From Prorocentrum cordatum (Eukaryota; Sar; Dinophyceae; Prorocentrales; Prorocentraceae): a DNA stretch of 64,000 nt. Under the pieces are notes generated by a model that worked only from the letters and a program-made list of their open reading frames with translations, searched no databases and was not told the origin of the DNA. The DNA lies in contig CAUYUJ010011159.1 in the NCBI GenBank assembly GCA_963575745.1, positions 231,083 through 295,082 on the forward strand, written 5' to 3'. Both the position numbers and the translations under genes were made by a program. Below, piece by piece: positions 41,740 to 52,345 of this stretch (positions are counted from its first letter, which is position 1; every line of letters starts with the position of its first letter).

Positions 41740-43060
41740 CGGGGTACCTTTCGGCCGGCAGGGACTCGGGAGTTTTTCTTATATTGTTCTTGAATTCTCC
41801 ACGGGGGGCGACCCCTCGGAACAAAAACAACTGGATCATTTTTCGGTTGTTGTTCGGGGGTTCTGGGGCCCCACGATTAAACACAATACTATGTCAGAAA
41901 CCCCCCCCAGGAAACACTCGACCGCCAATTCCGTTATTTGTTCTGCGTTCTCTCTTGGGTTTTGTTTTCTGGTGTTGTTTGTGTTTCCCCAGGAGGGAAA
42001 CCCCCGACAAATCCCCCAACTCGGGAGTTTCCCTGTAGTTTGTTCTGTGGTTCTGGGGCCCCACAATCAGAAACATAACTATTTCAAAAATCCTTCCGGG
42101 AAACAGCTCGGATGTTGTCCTATTAGTTTTCGTTGTTATCCCAACGGGGGAAGCCACCGAAAAACCTCCCAACTCCTTAAGTTATTTCGCATGAGTTTTA
42201 TTGTGTTTTCCCGGCGGGGGAGGGGGGGGGGCAGAAAAACCCAACTCGATCGTTTTTCGGTGGTTGTGCTGCGGTTCGGGTCTGTTTTTGTTTCCTGAGG
42301 TTTCCTCGTTGTTTTTCTGAAGTTTTCGACGGGGGCGGGGGCCAGACAAAAAAATCAAATTCTGAGTTTGTTCGGTGGTTTTTCGATTGCTCTGGGGCCC
42401 TACAATTAAACACAATACACTTTGAGGAAACCACTCGGGAAACACCCCCAAAAAGACCCAACTCAGTTTTTTTTCCTGGGATTTTCCCGGGAGGGGAATC
42501 TTTGAAAAACCCATCCCAACTCTGAGTGTGTCTTCTGTTTTTGAGGTTTCCCTGGTTTCGGGGCCCCCACAATTAAAAACTAAACGATTTCAGACGGCGG
42601 TTCGAGACCTCCCAACTCGGGGGGTGCTCGGGAGTTGATCTGTTTTTCTATGGTTCTCCCGGGTGGGAAACCTCAGAAACCCTCCCACATTAGTTTGTTT
42701 TAAATGTTTTGTTTCTGGTGTTCTGGGGCCCCATGGTTAAAACCAGTACTACTTCAGAAAACCCACCCGGACCCACCCGAGTGACTTTCGGGCTCTGGTT
42801 CTTCTTTCGTTTTTTGTTTTTCAGAGGGAAACCCGAGACGAAAATAAAAACCTCCCAGCTCGGGTTGTTCTTGTAGTGGTTCGGCGTTTTCCGTTTTGCG
42901 GATTTTTTAGAACTAGTGTTGTTTTACAATGTCGGGTTCCGTAAGTCCCCCCAAAGGTCCCAAGCTCCCACCACCTCCAGTATCCGGGAGGGAAACTCCA
43001 GAAACACAAGAGAATAGCAACACATTCGGAGGTCGGAGGCCAGAAACTCCGGAATTATCA
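41740..43060. repeat. Diverged satellite of about 165-190 bp
   Basis: A landmark TTCTGGGGCCCCACAATTAAA (variants) recurs at about 41860, 42050, 42390, 42555 and 42718, each followed by an ACTA-TTTCAGAAA-type box and a G/C run in a GGGAAACNC context. The spacing is 165-190 bp or twice that. No protein-coding frame is conserved. Confidence 0.65.
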
Positions 43061-43442
43061 TCCAACTCCCGGTTTTTTGCTTGGTTCTGGGGCCACGCGC
43101 GCGTTCCTGCCATCTCCCATTCTACGCCACCTAAGCGTACGTCCGCTTCCGAGTTCCTGGGGCTTCCTGGGGAGGCCTACGTGGGCCTGCCAGCCCGCCG
43201 GGGGCCGCCTGTTGCATAGGCCCATCGCGGCTTGCGTGGTAGGGCCCAGCCTGGGCATGAATGCTTGAGGGCCTCTGGGGGGCCTCCTGGAGGTCCGCCG
43301 CCCGCCGCCGTTTGGCTCTGCGGGCCTTCCAGGGCCCTTGGCCGATTTGCGATTGCGCCCGGGCCAGTCGCGATCGCGCGGCGCGCTGCGCGGCGCCGCC
43401 CCCCCCATGGGAACCACCCGAGAAACTCCAGAAAATTATTTC

Positions 43443-43469
43443 GGCGAAGGACCCAGCCATATGCAGTTG
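43443..43469 (+). repeat. Head box of satellite cassette 1
   Basis: A 27-bp sequence (core GAAGGACCCAGCCATATGC) that recurs at 47369-47395 with one mismatch. Confidence 0.75.
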
Positions 43470-43484
43470 CGGGCGCCGCGCTTG

Positions 43485-44110
43485 CGACTTCGATGGGGCT
43501 CCCCTTGGGGCCACGAAGCGCTGCAATGGGTGAGGGGGAACGCATGCGGGCGGTGGCGCTGGGGCCGTCGGTGGAGCTCCCTATGGGGCCGCGAAGCGTT
43601 GTGCTGGGTGGGCGAAAATGCCAAATTGAATGCGCGGGACGCATGCGGGCGGCCCCACTGGGAGCGTCCCATTGGGGCTTCGGTGGAGGTCCCTATGGGG
43701 CCACCGAATGTTGCACTGGGTGGGTGAAAATGTAGAATTCGGCTTCCGGCGCGCCTGCGGACGGTCCCACTGACGGTTTGGGTGGAGCTCCTTATGGGAC
43801 CACGAAACGTTGTACTAGGTGTGTGGAAAACGCCAAATTCCTGTGTCCTGGACTCCCACTGGGGGCTTTGGCGGGGTTTCGGTGGAACTCCCTATGGGGC
43901 CACGATGCGCTGTATTGGGTGAGTGAAAATGCTAAATTCACGCGTCCCGGACGGTCCCACTGGGGACTTCGGTGGGGCTCCCTATGGGGCCACGAAGCGT
44001 TGTATTGCGTGGGTGCAAATGCCAGATGCATGCGTCCCAGATTGTCCCACTGGGGGTTTCGGCGGGGCTCCCTATGGGGCCACGCAGCGCTGTACTGGGT
44101 GGGTGGAATG
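43485..44110 (+). repeat. Satellite sub-array 1, six to seven degenerate units
   Basis: Units contain GGTGGAGCTCCCTATGGGGC and CACGAAGCGCTGTA. The landmark falls at 43573, 43685, 43784, 43884, 43974 and 44064, so spacing runs 112, 99, 100, 90 and 90 bp. Confidence 0.85.
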
Positions 44111-44163
44111 CAGGAGGGAGGGAGGAGGGGGAGGAAGGAAGGAGGGATTGCGAGGATTGTCGT

Positions 44164-44201
44164 TTCAAAACCGGAACCCAACACCACAGGATGGTTGGGA
44201 A
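44164..44201 (+). repeat. Tail box of satellite cassette 1
   Basis: A 38-bp box ending CCACAGGATGGTTGGGAA. It recurs at 47319-47356 and 48938-48975, each time preceded by a GGAGGAGG-rich stretch after an array. Confidence 0.85.
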
Positions 44202-44289
44202 ATACCAGAATTGGAAGGTTGTTCTAGGGTTCCCTCCCCGGAAAACAGTCAGAAATTATCCCAGTGCGACCCTGCCTAGGAGTTGGAGC

Positions 44290-45260
44290 ATCTAGGAGAG
44301 CAACATCAACATCTACACCGACAGCGACATGTACACCTACACTTGCATATACGTATACATCAACATCAACAGCGAGACTCACATCTACACATACGTCTAC
44401 AATTACATATACAACTACATATACATCTACATCTACATCTACATCGGCACATACATCCGCATCTACACATACACTCGCATCTCAATGCTATGATATGCTG
44501 TGAAATGGTACTATGCTACGCTAGGCTTTGATATTCTATACTATGATATGATACTATGCTGTATACAAACATCTCAATGCTATGCTAGGCGATGCTATGA
44601 TATGATATGCGGCGCTATATTGTGTTATGATATGGCATGGTATGATATGCTGCGCTGTGCTATGACGTGATATGATGTGTTATGATATGATATGATGCGC
44701 TGTGATATGCTAATCAATGCGATGATATGCTACGCTATGCTGCGATATGATATGATATGATACGTTGTGCTATGGTATGCCGAGCTACGCTATGATATGA
44801 TTGGCTATGATTGACTGTGCTATGCTATGCTATGCTGTGCTAATGCTGCGCTGCGCTATGCTGCGCTAAGCTAAGGTACGCTAAGATATGCTAAGCGAAG
44901 CGAAGCTAACCTAAGCTAAGCTAAGCTAAAGTACGATGAGCTAAACTAAGCTAAGATGCTATAAGCTAAGCTAGGCCAGGCTAGGCTAGGTTAGGCAAAG
45001 CTAAGCTAAACTGAGATGAGATGAGATAGGCTAAGTTAAGCTTAGCTAAGCTAAGCTAAGCTAAGCTGGGTGAACCCAGGGGGGCGCAACTGGGGGAACC
45101 GCTGGGCGGGGACCGGGGGAACCGCTCGGGGCGAGTTCCACTGCCCGGCGTCTTTAAGATAGAGAGTAAAAACCCTTCTAGGCAGAGCCCAGGTAGGGAA
45201 CCTGAGCTAAGATGAAGCTAAGCTAAGGTAAGATGATATAAGCTAAGCTAAGATGCGATA
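44290..45260. repeat. Degenerate pentanucleotide and hexanucleotide region
   Basis: It begins with (ACATCT)n and ACATATACA-type repeats to 44480, then about 400 bp of TATGC/TATGATATG words, then (GCTAA)n from about 44865 to 45065 and again at 45205-45275. The words drift by single-base changes along the tract. No gene. Confidence 0.85.
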
Positions 45261-45410
45261 AGCAACGCTAATCTAAGGGGACGTAACTCGGGGAACCGCG
45301 GGGCGGATGCCGGGGGAACCGCCCGGGGCGAGTTGCACTGCCCGGCCCCTTTAAGCAAAGAGAGTAAGAACCCTTCTAGGCAGAGCCTAGGTAGGGACAA
45401 ACCCGGGACT
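45075..45410. repeat. Two copies of a 120-bp sequence within the GCTAA region
   Basis: GGGGGAACCGC, GGGGCGAGTT, CACTGCCCGGC, AGAGAGTAA and CCCTTCTAGGCAGAGCC occur in the same order at 45085-45200 and 45282-45395. Confidence 0.8.
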
Positions 45411-45599
45411 TACCCTGTGACGTACCCAGCCCTTTCTATACATGTGGCGAGTATACTCAGGACCACTCACTGCTGACTGGCATTCTGGAGGGCCCGTAGT
45501 GCGCAAGAAGAGCACCCAGCAGTGATTTCATAAGAGAATAGCAAGAAGAGGAACGGCTAATATACAACATGGAAACACAGGGGCGTTGAAATAAACGCG

Positions 45600-46020
45600 T
45601 ATGACGTACTTCCGAGTGATCCACGTGGGACGCACCTCCGCCGGGCCTCCCAGGAACCCACGAAAGTGGCGAGAACGGCGCAGATCGCAAGCCCCCCAGG
45701 GGGCGGCGAGGTCCCGAGGTGATCCGCGTGGGACCCACCTCCGCTGGGCCTCCCAGGAGCCCACCAAAGTGGCAACAGTTGCACAGATCGCAAGCCCCCC
45801 AGGGGAAGGCGAGGTCCCGAGGTGATCCGCGTGGGACCCACCTCCGCTGGGCCGCGAAAGTTGCGACAGTTGCGCAGATCGCGAGCCCCCCAGGGGGTGG
45901 CGAGGTCCAGAGGTGATCAGCGTGGGACGCACCTCCGCTGGGCCTCCCAGGAGCGCACGAAAGTGGCGACTGTTGCGCAGATCGCGGCCTCCAGGGCACC
46001 GCGAGGTCCCGAGGTGGTCC
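45600..46020. repeat. Tandem repeat of about 103 bp, four units
   Basis: TGATCCGCGTGGGACCCACC starts units at 45617, 45720, 45823 and 45914, with a last partial at about 46015. Spacing is 103, 103, 91 (internal deletion) and 101 bp. Confidence 0.9.
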
Positions 46021-46029
46021 GCGCGGGGC

Positions 46030-47275
46030 GGACGGTGGCACTGGGACCTTCAGTGGGGCTCCGTATGGGGGCACGAAACGCTGTACTGGATGGGTGAAGC
46101 GCAGGGAGGAGGGGGAGGATGGCCACGAAACGCCGTACTGGGTGTGCGGGACGCATGCGGACGATAGCATTGGGACCTTCGGTGGAGCTCCCTATGGGGC
46201 CACGACGCGCTGTACTGGGCGTGCGGGGCGCATGCGGACGGCAGCATTGGGACCTTCGGTGGGGCTCCCTATGGGGCCACGAAGCGTTGCGCTGGGTGGG
46301 TGAAACGCAGGGAGGAGGGGGAGGATGGCCACGAAACGCTGTACTGGGTGTGTGCGGGACTCATGCGGACGGTAGCACTGGGACCTTCGGTGCAGCTCCT
46401 TATGGGGCCACGAAACGCTATACCAGGTGTGCGGGACGCATGCGGACGGCAGCACTGGGACTTTCGGTGGGGCTCCTTGTGGGCCACGAAACGTTGTACT
46501 GGGTGGGTGAAACGCAGGGAGGAGGGGGAGGAGGGCCACGAAACGCTATACTGGGCGTGCGGGAACCATGCGGACGGTAGCACTGGGACCTTCTGTGGAG
46601 CTCCTTATGGGGCCAAGAAGCGCTGTACTGGGTGTGCGGGGCGCATGCGGACGGTAGCATTGGGACCTTCGGTGGGGCTCCCTATGGGGCCACGAGAAGC
46701 TGTACTGGGTAAGTGAAACGCAGGGAGGAGGGGGAGGAGGGCCACGAAACGCTCTACTGGGTGTGCGGAACGCATGCGGACGGTAGCATTGGGACCTTCG
46801 GTGGAGCTCCCCATGGGGTCACGTAGCGGTGGATTGGATGTAAGGGACGCATGCGGACGGTAGCACTGAGACCTTCGGTGGGGCTCCCTATGGAGCCACG
46901 ACACGCTGTACTGGGTGGGTGAAACGCAGGGAGGAGGGGGAGGAGGGCCACGAAACGCTCTACTGGGTGTGCGGAACGCATGCGGACGATAGCATTGGGA
47001 CCTTCGGTGGAGCTCCCCATGGGGTCACAAAACGGTGGATTGGGTGTAAGGGACGCATGCGGACGGTAGCACTGAGACCTTCGGTGGGGCTCCCTATGGA
47101 GCCACGACACGCTGTACTGGGTGGGTGAAACGCAGGGAGGAGGGGGAGAAACGCTGTAGTGGGTGTGCGTGGCAGGACGCATGCGGACGGAAGCACTGGG
47201 ACCTTCGGTGGAGCTCCTTATGGGGCCACGAAGCGCTGTACTGGGTGTGCGGGACGCATGCGGACGGTAGGAGGA
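46030..47275 (+). repeat. Satellite sub-array 2 with a 206-bp higher-order unit
   Basis: The GGTGG(A/G)GCTCC landmark falls at 46184, 46261, 46392, 46469, 46597, 46674, 46803, 46880, 47009, 47086 and 47210. Short steps are always 77 bp, long steps 124-131 bp. Short and long alternate, giving a 206-bp unit. The long unit differs by an insert with GAAACGCAGGGAGGAGGGGG. Confidence 0.9.
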
Positions 47276-47318
47276 GAGGGGGGGCACGAGCAGAAGCGGA
47301 GAACGCGGGGACCGTTTC

Positions 47319-47356
47319 TTCAAAACGAGGACCCAACACCACAGGATGGTTGGGAA
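47319..47356 (+). repeat. Tail box of satellite cassette 2
   Basis: Same 38-bp box as at 44164, with two or three differences from it and identical to the third copy. Confidence 0.9.
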
Positions 47357-47368
47357 ACACATTAGCCT

Positions 47369-47395
47369 GGCGAAGGACCCAACCATATGCAGTTG
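47369..47395 (+). repeat. Head box of satellite cassette 3
   Basis: Same 27-bp box as at 43443, only 12 bp after the tail box of cassette 2. Confidence 0.75.
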
Positions 47396-47424
47396 AGAGT
47401 ACCGCAATTGTGAATATCTTCTTC

Positions 47425-47760
47425 GGTGGCGCTCCCTACGGGGCCACGAGCCGTATGAGGGGTGTGCCGAAATGCGTGGCAGTGTACACAACACGAACGA
47501 AGACGATAGGTCCGAATATGAAAGCTTGAGCGCGTGCGAGTCGGATCGCGAGCGAGTCTGATTATGAATGAATCTGCGCGCGATCGATTCTATTCGCATG
47601 AATGCGTGCATGGATACGCCCAGTGTAAATGTATGTATACGACTGTGAACAGTTTGGGTCTGCGTGACTCTCGGTACTCGTGACTCTGAGCGTCGCCTCT
47701 GCAGGGGGCTTCCCTGGGAACCCCGACGGCAGCGCCCGCGCGCCGCGACGCCCATGTCGG
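47425..47760. other. Lead-in of cassette 3 with GAGTCTGA-type degenerate repeat
   Basis: One satellite-like unit (47425-47490) is followed by CGAGTCGGATCGCGAGCGAG-type degenerate sequence and about 200 bp without a recognised feature. Confidence 0.5.
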
Positions 47761-47774
47761 CACGCCACACACCT

Positions 47775-48893
47775 GGTGTGCGGGACGCATGCGGACGGCA
47801 GCACTGGGGCCTTCGGTGGAGCTCCCTGTGGGGCCACGAAACGTGTGAGGGGTGTGCCGAAATGGGTGTGCGGGACGCATGCGGACGGCAGCCATGGGGC
47901 CTTCGGTGGAGCTCCCTATGGGGCCACGAAACGTGTGAGGGGTGTGCCGAAATGGGTGTGCGGGACGCATGCGGACGGCAGCAGCCTTCGGTGGACTGGG
48001 GCCACCTTCGGTGGAGCTATGGGGCCACGAAACGTGTGAGGGGTGTGCCGAAATGGGTGTGCGGGACGCATGCGGACGGCAGCCATGGGGCCTTCGGTGG
48101 AGCTCCCTATGGGGCCACGAAACGTGTGAGGGGTGTGCCGAAATGGGTGTGCGGGACGCATGCGGACGGCAGCACTGGGGCCTTCGGTGGAGCTCCCTGT
48201 GGGGCCACGAAACGTGTGAGGGGTGTGCCGAAATGGGTGTGCGGGACGCATGCGGACGGCAGCCATGGGGCCTTCGGTGGAGCTCCCTATGGGGCCACGA
48301 AACGTGTGAGGGGTGTGCCGAAATGGGTGTGCGGGACGCATGCGGACGGCAGCACTGGGGCCTTCGGTGGAGCTCCCTGTGGGGCCACGAAACGTGTGAG
48401 GGGTGTGCCGAAATGGGTGTGCGGGACGCATGCGGACGGCAGCCATGGGGCCTTCGGTGGAGCTCCCTATGGGGCCACGAAACGTGTGAGGGGTGTGCCG
48501 AAATGGGTGTGCGGGACGCATGCGGACGGCAGCACTGGGGCCTTCGGTGGAGCTCCCTGTGGGGCCACGAAACGTGTGAGGGGTGTGCCGAAATGGGTGT
48601 GCGGGACGCATGCGGACGGCAGCCTGGGGCCTTCGGTGGAGCTCCCTATGGGGCCACGAAACGTGTGAGGGGTGTGCCGAAATGGGTGTGCGGGACGCAT
48701 GCGGACGGCAGCACTGGGGCCTTCGGTGGAGCTCCCTGTGGGGCCACGAAACGTGTGAGGGGTGTGCCGAAATGGGTGTGCGGGACGCATGCGGACGGCA
48801 GCCATGGGGCCTTCGGTGGAGCTCCCTATGGGGCCACGAAGCGTGTGAGGGGTGTGCCGAAATGGGTGTGCTGGACGCATGCGGACGGCAGCA
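47775..48893 (+). repeat. Satellite sub-array 3: 90-bp monomers in 180-bp higher-order units
   Basis: Monomer of exactly 90 bp (GTGCGGGACGCATGCGGACG to CGAAATGGGT). Monomers alternate between an ACTGGGG...CCTGTGG type and a CATGGGG...CCTATGG type. The 180-bp pairs starting at 48061, 48241 and 48421 are identical. Outer units carry small insertions (near 47985) or a one-base loss (near 48622). Because 90 is a multiple of three, long frames stay open on both strands (up to 374 codons). Confidence 0.95.
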
Positions 48894-48937
48894 CGGAGGA
48901 GAGGAGGAGGAGAAGGTGGGACGCGGGGCGCTGTCTC

Positions 48938-48975
48938 TTCAAAACGAGGACCCAACACCACAGGATGGTTGGGAA
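48938..48975 (+). repeat. Tail box of satellite cassette 3
   Basis: 38 bp, identical to 47319-47356, again after a GGAGGAGGAGG stretch. Confidence 0.9.
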
Positions 48976-49390
48976 CAAAATCGGCGGTTTTGCGGGGAGG
49001 TCCTGGGGGGGTCCAGGGAACTCCCACACCAGTTTCGCTATCTTGGCCGCCTCGGAGGCTTGTTAAAGGTCATTGAGGGCAATGTTGGCAGTCTTGGAGG
49101 CGACTTGAGCAATGAGAAACGTTTTTACGCTGCTTCCTGGGCGGCCGGCGCATTACGCCGAACGCCCCGGGGGCTTTTGTTTATGACCAATGCTTGCCTA
49201 AAGTTCAGCACGTCGTGCATCCTTGTGGCGAGCCACATGGGGCGGCGGATCGAAGACGCCTACGTTTGCAATCGCCTATGTGGCCGAATGGTTCGGCCAG
49301 AGCATGGCCGACGATCGCACGTTATGCCAGTCGTTGTGGAGACCCTTCGGGGAACACGTGGGGGAGAAAGGGTACGAGGAGGAGAGGTAG
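48976..49390. other. No gene seen
   Basis: Mixed sequence. GCATCCTTGTGGCGAGCCAC near 49219 resembles CACCCTTGTGGCAAGCCGCA near 50146, so the two stretches may be old duplicates. Confidence 0.4.
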
Positions 49391-49393
49391 GAT

Positions 49394-49470
49394 AAAGGGA
49401 GGAGGCGGAGGCGGAGGCGGAGGCGGAGGAGGAGGAGGAGGAGGAGGCGGAGGAGGAGGAGGAGGCCTCT
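49394..49470. repeat. (GGAGGC)n/(GGA)n microsatellite
   Basis: GGAGGC repeats turning into GGAGGA repeats. Confidence 0.95.
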
Positions 49471-50375
49471 TGGGGCACTCGTTGGGCCTCCTGGGAACTT
49501 CCTGGGGGCCTCTTGGATGCCTCTTGGCCTCTTGGAGGCCTCGTGGTGGCATTTGGAGGCTCTTTGGGAGGCAGTCCTGGCCTGTCTGACGCCGATTGAA
49601 GTCGTCTTGGGGACCTCTCCGGGCCGACTTGGGGCGTTTCAGGGCCATCTCGGAGGCCATCTTAGGCGCCTTGGAGGTTTTTGGGGTCGTCCTGGGGCCC
49701 TCGCAGGGCCGTCTTGGGGGCTTCTTGGGCCGTCAGGGGGCCATCTCGGAGGCCTCTAATGCACTTTTGGTGTCATTTTGGTGGCCTCTGGGGCCGTCTT
49801 GGGCCGTCGGAGCGCCCCAAATGAGCAAACGTACAAATCCTTGAAATACATACGGCACATCAATTTTTTTTGCCTATTCGGGCATTCCTAGGTGTCCTCT
49901 CGGGGACCTCGTAGGCCGTCTTGAAGGCCTCTCGGGCAGTCTTGGGCGATCTTGAGGGGAGACCATGGTGGGTCCGTCTGGAGCAGGAAGACCGACGACC
50001 TGGAAATGTTCGAAGACTTTACCTGGTTGGGAGACCGATGAAACGGTAATTCGATGCGTCTTTCTGAGTGGACGAAGCGATCGGCCGAAGGCCCATGGAA
50101 CTTTAAATCAACGACGAAACACTACCTCAAATCTAGCAGGCCGTGCACCCTTGTGGCAAGCCGCAGGGGGCGGCAGATCTAGTGACCTTCGGTCCATCCC
50201 GCCACCGTGCCTGGGTCGGCAACAACGGGCAGCCTCTTGTATTCCTCTTGAGGCCTCTTGAAAAGCTTCGTTGGCGCCTCTCGGAGGCCTCTTGACTCTT
50301 GAGGGCCTCCTGGGTGCGTCTTGGAGGCCTCCTGGGCTCCCTTGGAGTTGCTCTTGGCGCTCTCTGGGGAAGCCT
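49471..50375. repeat. GGCCTCTTGG-family arrays with unique inserts
   Basis: Degenerate 11-bp words occur at 49471-49810, 49890-49960 and 50235-50370. The stretch 49965-50230 between them shows no repeat or gene. Confidence 0.7.
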
Positions 50376-50383
50376 GAGGGGAC

Positions 50384-50776
50384 ATGAGGACACTCCACTT
50401 CGCGCCTCGCGTCACGGTGGCGGATTTTGGCCCTGATGCGGAATCGCCAACTTATCATGACGAGTGGCGCGCAGCATTGTATGCGGTCCGGGACTTCTGC
50501 GTATGCGACGATGGCCCGTGTCCCAACCATTTTGAGAACGCCGTGTTTGTCAGCCCGGGGTGGCCTCAAGGTCATGTTGATCGCTTGCCACACATTTTCA
50601 CCGAAGTCTTTGTCATTGAGACGTGGCATTTCGTTGATCATCATAAGGCTCACGCTGCGCTCGGGTACCACGCATCTCCATTCCGCAGTGCCTTGATCAT
50701 ATCATACGACGCGGGTGGTAACGATGGTGCATTTAGCGTGTATGCTGGTTCGTTGGGCCGCTTGCAACTCAGCTGA
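50384..50776 (+). CDS. Carbamoyltransferase N-terminal domain, putative internal exon
   Basis: The plus-strand frame reads DEWRAALYAVRDFCVCDDGP, FVIETWHFVDHHKAHAALGY and HASPFRSALIISYDAGGNDG followed by AFSVYAG. The HHKAHA and SYDAGGND motifs are the second metal-binding His cluster and the DGxGD-like nucleotide/substrate loop of the NodU/CmcH/TobZ family, which lie downstream of the HAGHDAS motif seen at 37.8 kb. The two fragments follow each other in family order on the same strand without overlap, so I read them as exons of one gene. The frame ends at 50776 in non-family sequence, so the exon probably stops near 50750. Confidence 0.65.
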   Translation: MRTLHFAPRVTVADFGPDAESPTYHDEWRAALYAVRDFCVCDDGPCPNHFENAVFVSPGWPQGHVDRLPHIFTEVFVIETWHFVDHHKAHAALGYHASPFRSALIISYDAGGNDGAFSVYAGSLGRLQLS

Positions 50777-51050
50777 AGGGCTTCGCCCGCTGCCAGTGGC
50801 CCCTCTTTTTGATTGCCTGCACGGCTGGCTTGGTTGGTTGAGTTGCTCGGGTTGGTTGGTTCGCTGATGTGTTGGCAGAATGGAACTCATCATGTTTAGT
50901 GAAGATGCTTGTTGGTTGATTGGCTGGCTGGCTGTCTAACAGTCTGGCTTGCCAGTTGGATGAATGATTGATTGGTTTGTTGGCGGGGTCGTTTAGATAG
51001 GAAAGAGATCAATAAGCAGAGAGCCAGGGGCGTGTTTCACGGGTGTCGTG
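50777..51050. repeat. GGTTG/TTGG-rich stretch
   Basis: Loose (TTGG)n and TTGGTTGG words at 50828-50990. No gene. Confidence 0.6.
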
Positions 51051-51350
51051 GCTTCGCGCTCAGAACCATCACATTTTGCAAGGAGTCGTGGCTGCCCGAG
51101 TGCGGATCCATACTTTTTTTGAGCGGGCGTGGCCCCAGGGGGCGCAGACCCATTTGTTGCTTTACGAAGGATCGTGGCCGGGCGTAGCCATTTTTACTTG
51201 TTCTACGGGTCTTTGCCCGTGGAGCGCGGGCGCCTAGTTTTTTTACGCGAGGTCGTCGCCTTGGGAGCGCGATCTTGCTGCATTTGCGAAGGATGTTGGC
51301 CTGTCGGACGCGGGCGCGCTATGTCACGAAGGCCTTGCGGCCGGTGCCGC
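51050..51350. repeat. Degenerate repeat of about 57-65 bp
   Basis: Units share a GCNAAGGA or ACGAGG word, GTCGTGGCC, a GGGNGCG word and a T run, recurring near 51077, 51165, 51250 and 51285. No gene. Confidence 0.5.
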
Positions 51351-51429
51351 CGGCCTTGAAGCGGGACGACGACGACAACGGCGGCGGCGGTGACGACGAC
51401 GACGCTGACGTGGGCCAGAGGGATGCTTC

Positions 51430-51610
51430 CTGGGGGTCTCACCGGAAGGCTCTCGCGGGCCTCTGGAGAGGAATTCTGGGGAGTATTGGGAGCCTCTCGG
51501 GGGCCTCTTGGGAGCCTCTGGGAGCCTCTTCGGGTTTCCTTAGGACCTTTTGGGGGCTCTTGGGGGAATCTTTGGGCCTCCTGAGCGCCTGTCGGGGCCG
51601 AGAGTCATTT
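51430..51610. repeat. GGCCTCTTGG-family array
   Basis: Short array of GGGAGCCTCT and GGGGGCCTCTTGGG words, related to those at 41 and 49 kb. Confidence 0.7.
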
Positions 51611-52152
51611 CCGCCCATGCTGGAGGGATACGATAGCGACCAGAAACAGTACAGTGACGTGTGTATGGTCTTGTGTCCGTTCCTGCAGTCGTGTGCAGCC
51701 ATCTGTTTGTTTATGTCCTCTATTTCTCTTACGCGGCACGAGCTGGCACAAGCAAGCAGGTCATCTCCTACAGCTGCACTTCTGTCGTCCAAGTCGGAAG
51801 ATTGCAAGGCATATTGTTATTGAGTTGTCACAGGCAGCGTTCGTTCGTTTGCAGGGTTTACGAGAAAGACACGTTTCAGATCACCCTCCCCGTTCTGGTC
51901 TTCAGGGCTTTTTGATTGCAGCGGGTGCAGGAAACATTCGAATAAACACGCAGGCGCTTCAATGTTCATCAGCACGAGATACGTATCATCATCATATGAT
52001 TGTTCTGTTGCTTGGCCAGAGGACCCAGCCTTTCCAGGCAAAGCCGTCGCAGTCAAACTCAAAGCTATCACAGCGGATCTAGCCATCCTCTCGGTCGACA
52101 CCCCTCCATCAGCTAAAGCTGAGCCGTCGAAGATCACTTTCAAGCTGCTGCA

Positions 52153-52345
52153 ATGGTTGGAATGATTGCCGTCGTTTGTACAACTGCAAACACCAACATG
52201 GGGATGGCATTGTGTCTTATGGGATTCCATTACAATAAATCGGAATTGATCGGGCACGCGGGGGCACTGGACGAAAATGGGAACGGCATGCAACTTCGCC
52301 CATTACTTGAACGTCTTGATTTTAGAACTGTAAATCGAGTCCCGG
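52153..52345 (+). CDS. Possible further exon, weak
   Basis: The plus frame reads NTNMGMALCLMGFHYNKSEL, IGHAGALDENGNGMQLRPLL and ERLDFRTVNR. It looks coding, and the GHAGALDE stretch loosely recalls the GKxMGxAxYG region that follows the SYDAGG motif in carbamoyltransferases, but the match is weak. It lies 1.4 kb downstream of the second exon on the same strand. Confidence 0.25.

Noticed and set aside
44865-45065. Telomeric repeat
   Set aside because: GCTAA words are not the TTTAGGG repeat reported for dinoflagellates, and the tract is internal and degenerate.
47775-48893. CRISPR-like direct repeats
   Set aside because: The 90-bp repeats abut without variable spacers, and the setting is eukaryotic. 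It is a satellite.
47664-49066. 334- and 374-codon ORFs with 30-residue repeats (CGTHADGS...)
   Set aside because: They are open in two plus frames and on the minus strand because the unit is 90 bp. Related units with 77-bp steps do not keep the frame.
51183-51194. CGTAGCCATTTT as a relict spliced leader
   Set aside because: Only 12 bases match, and they lie in a locally repeated degenerate unit that explains them.
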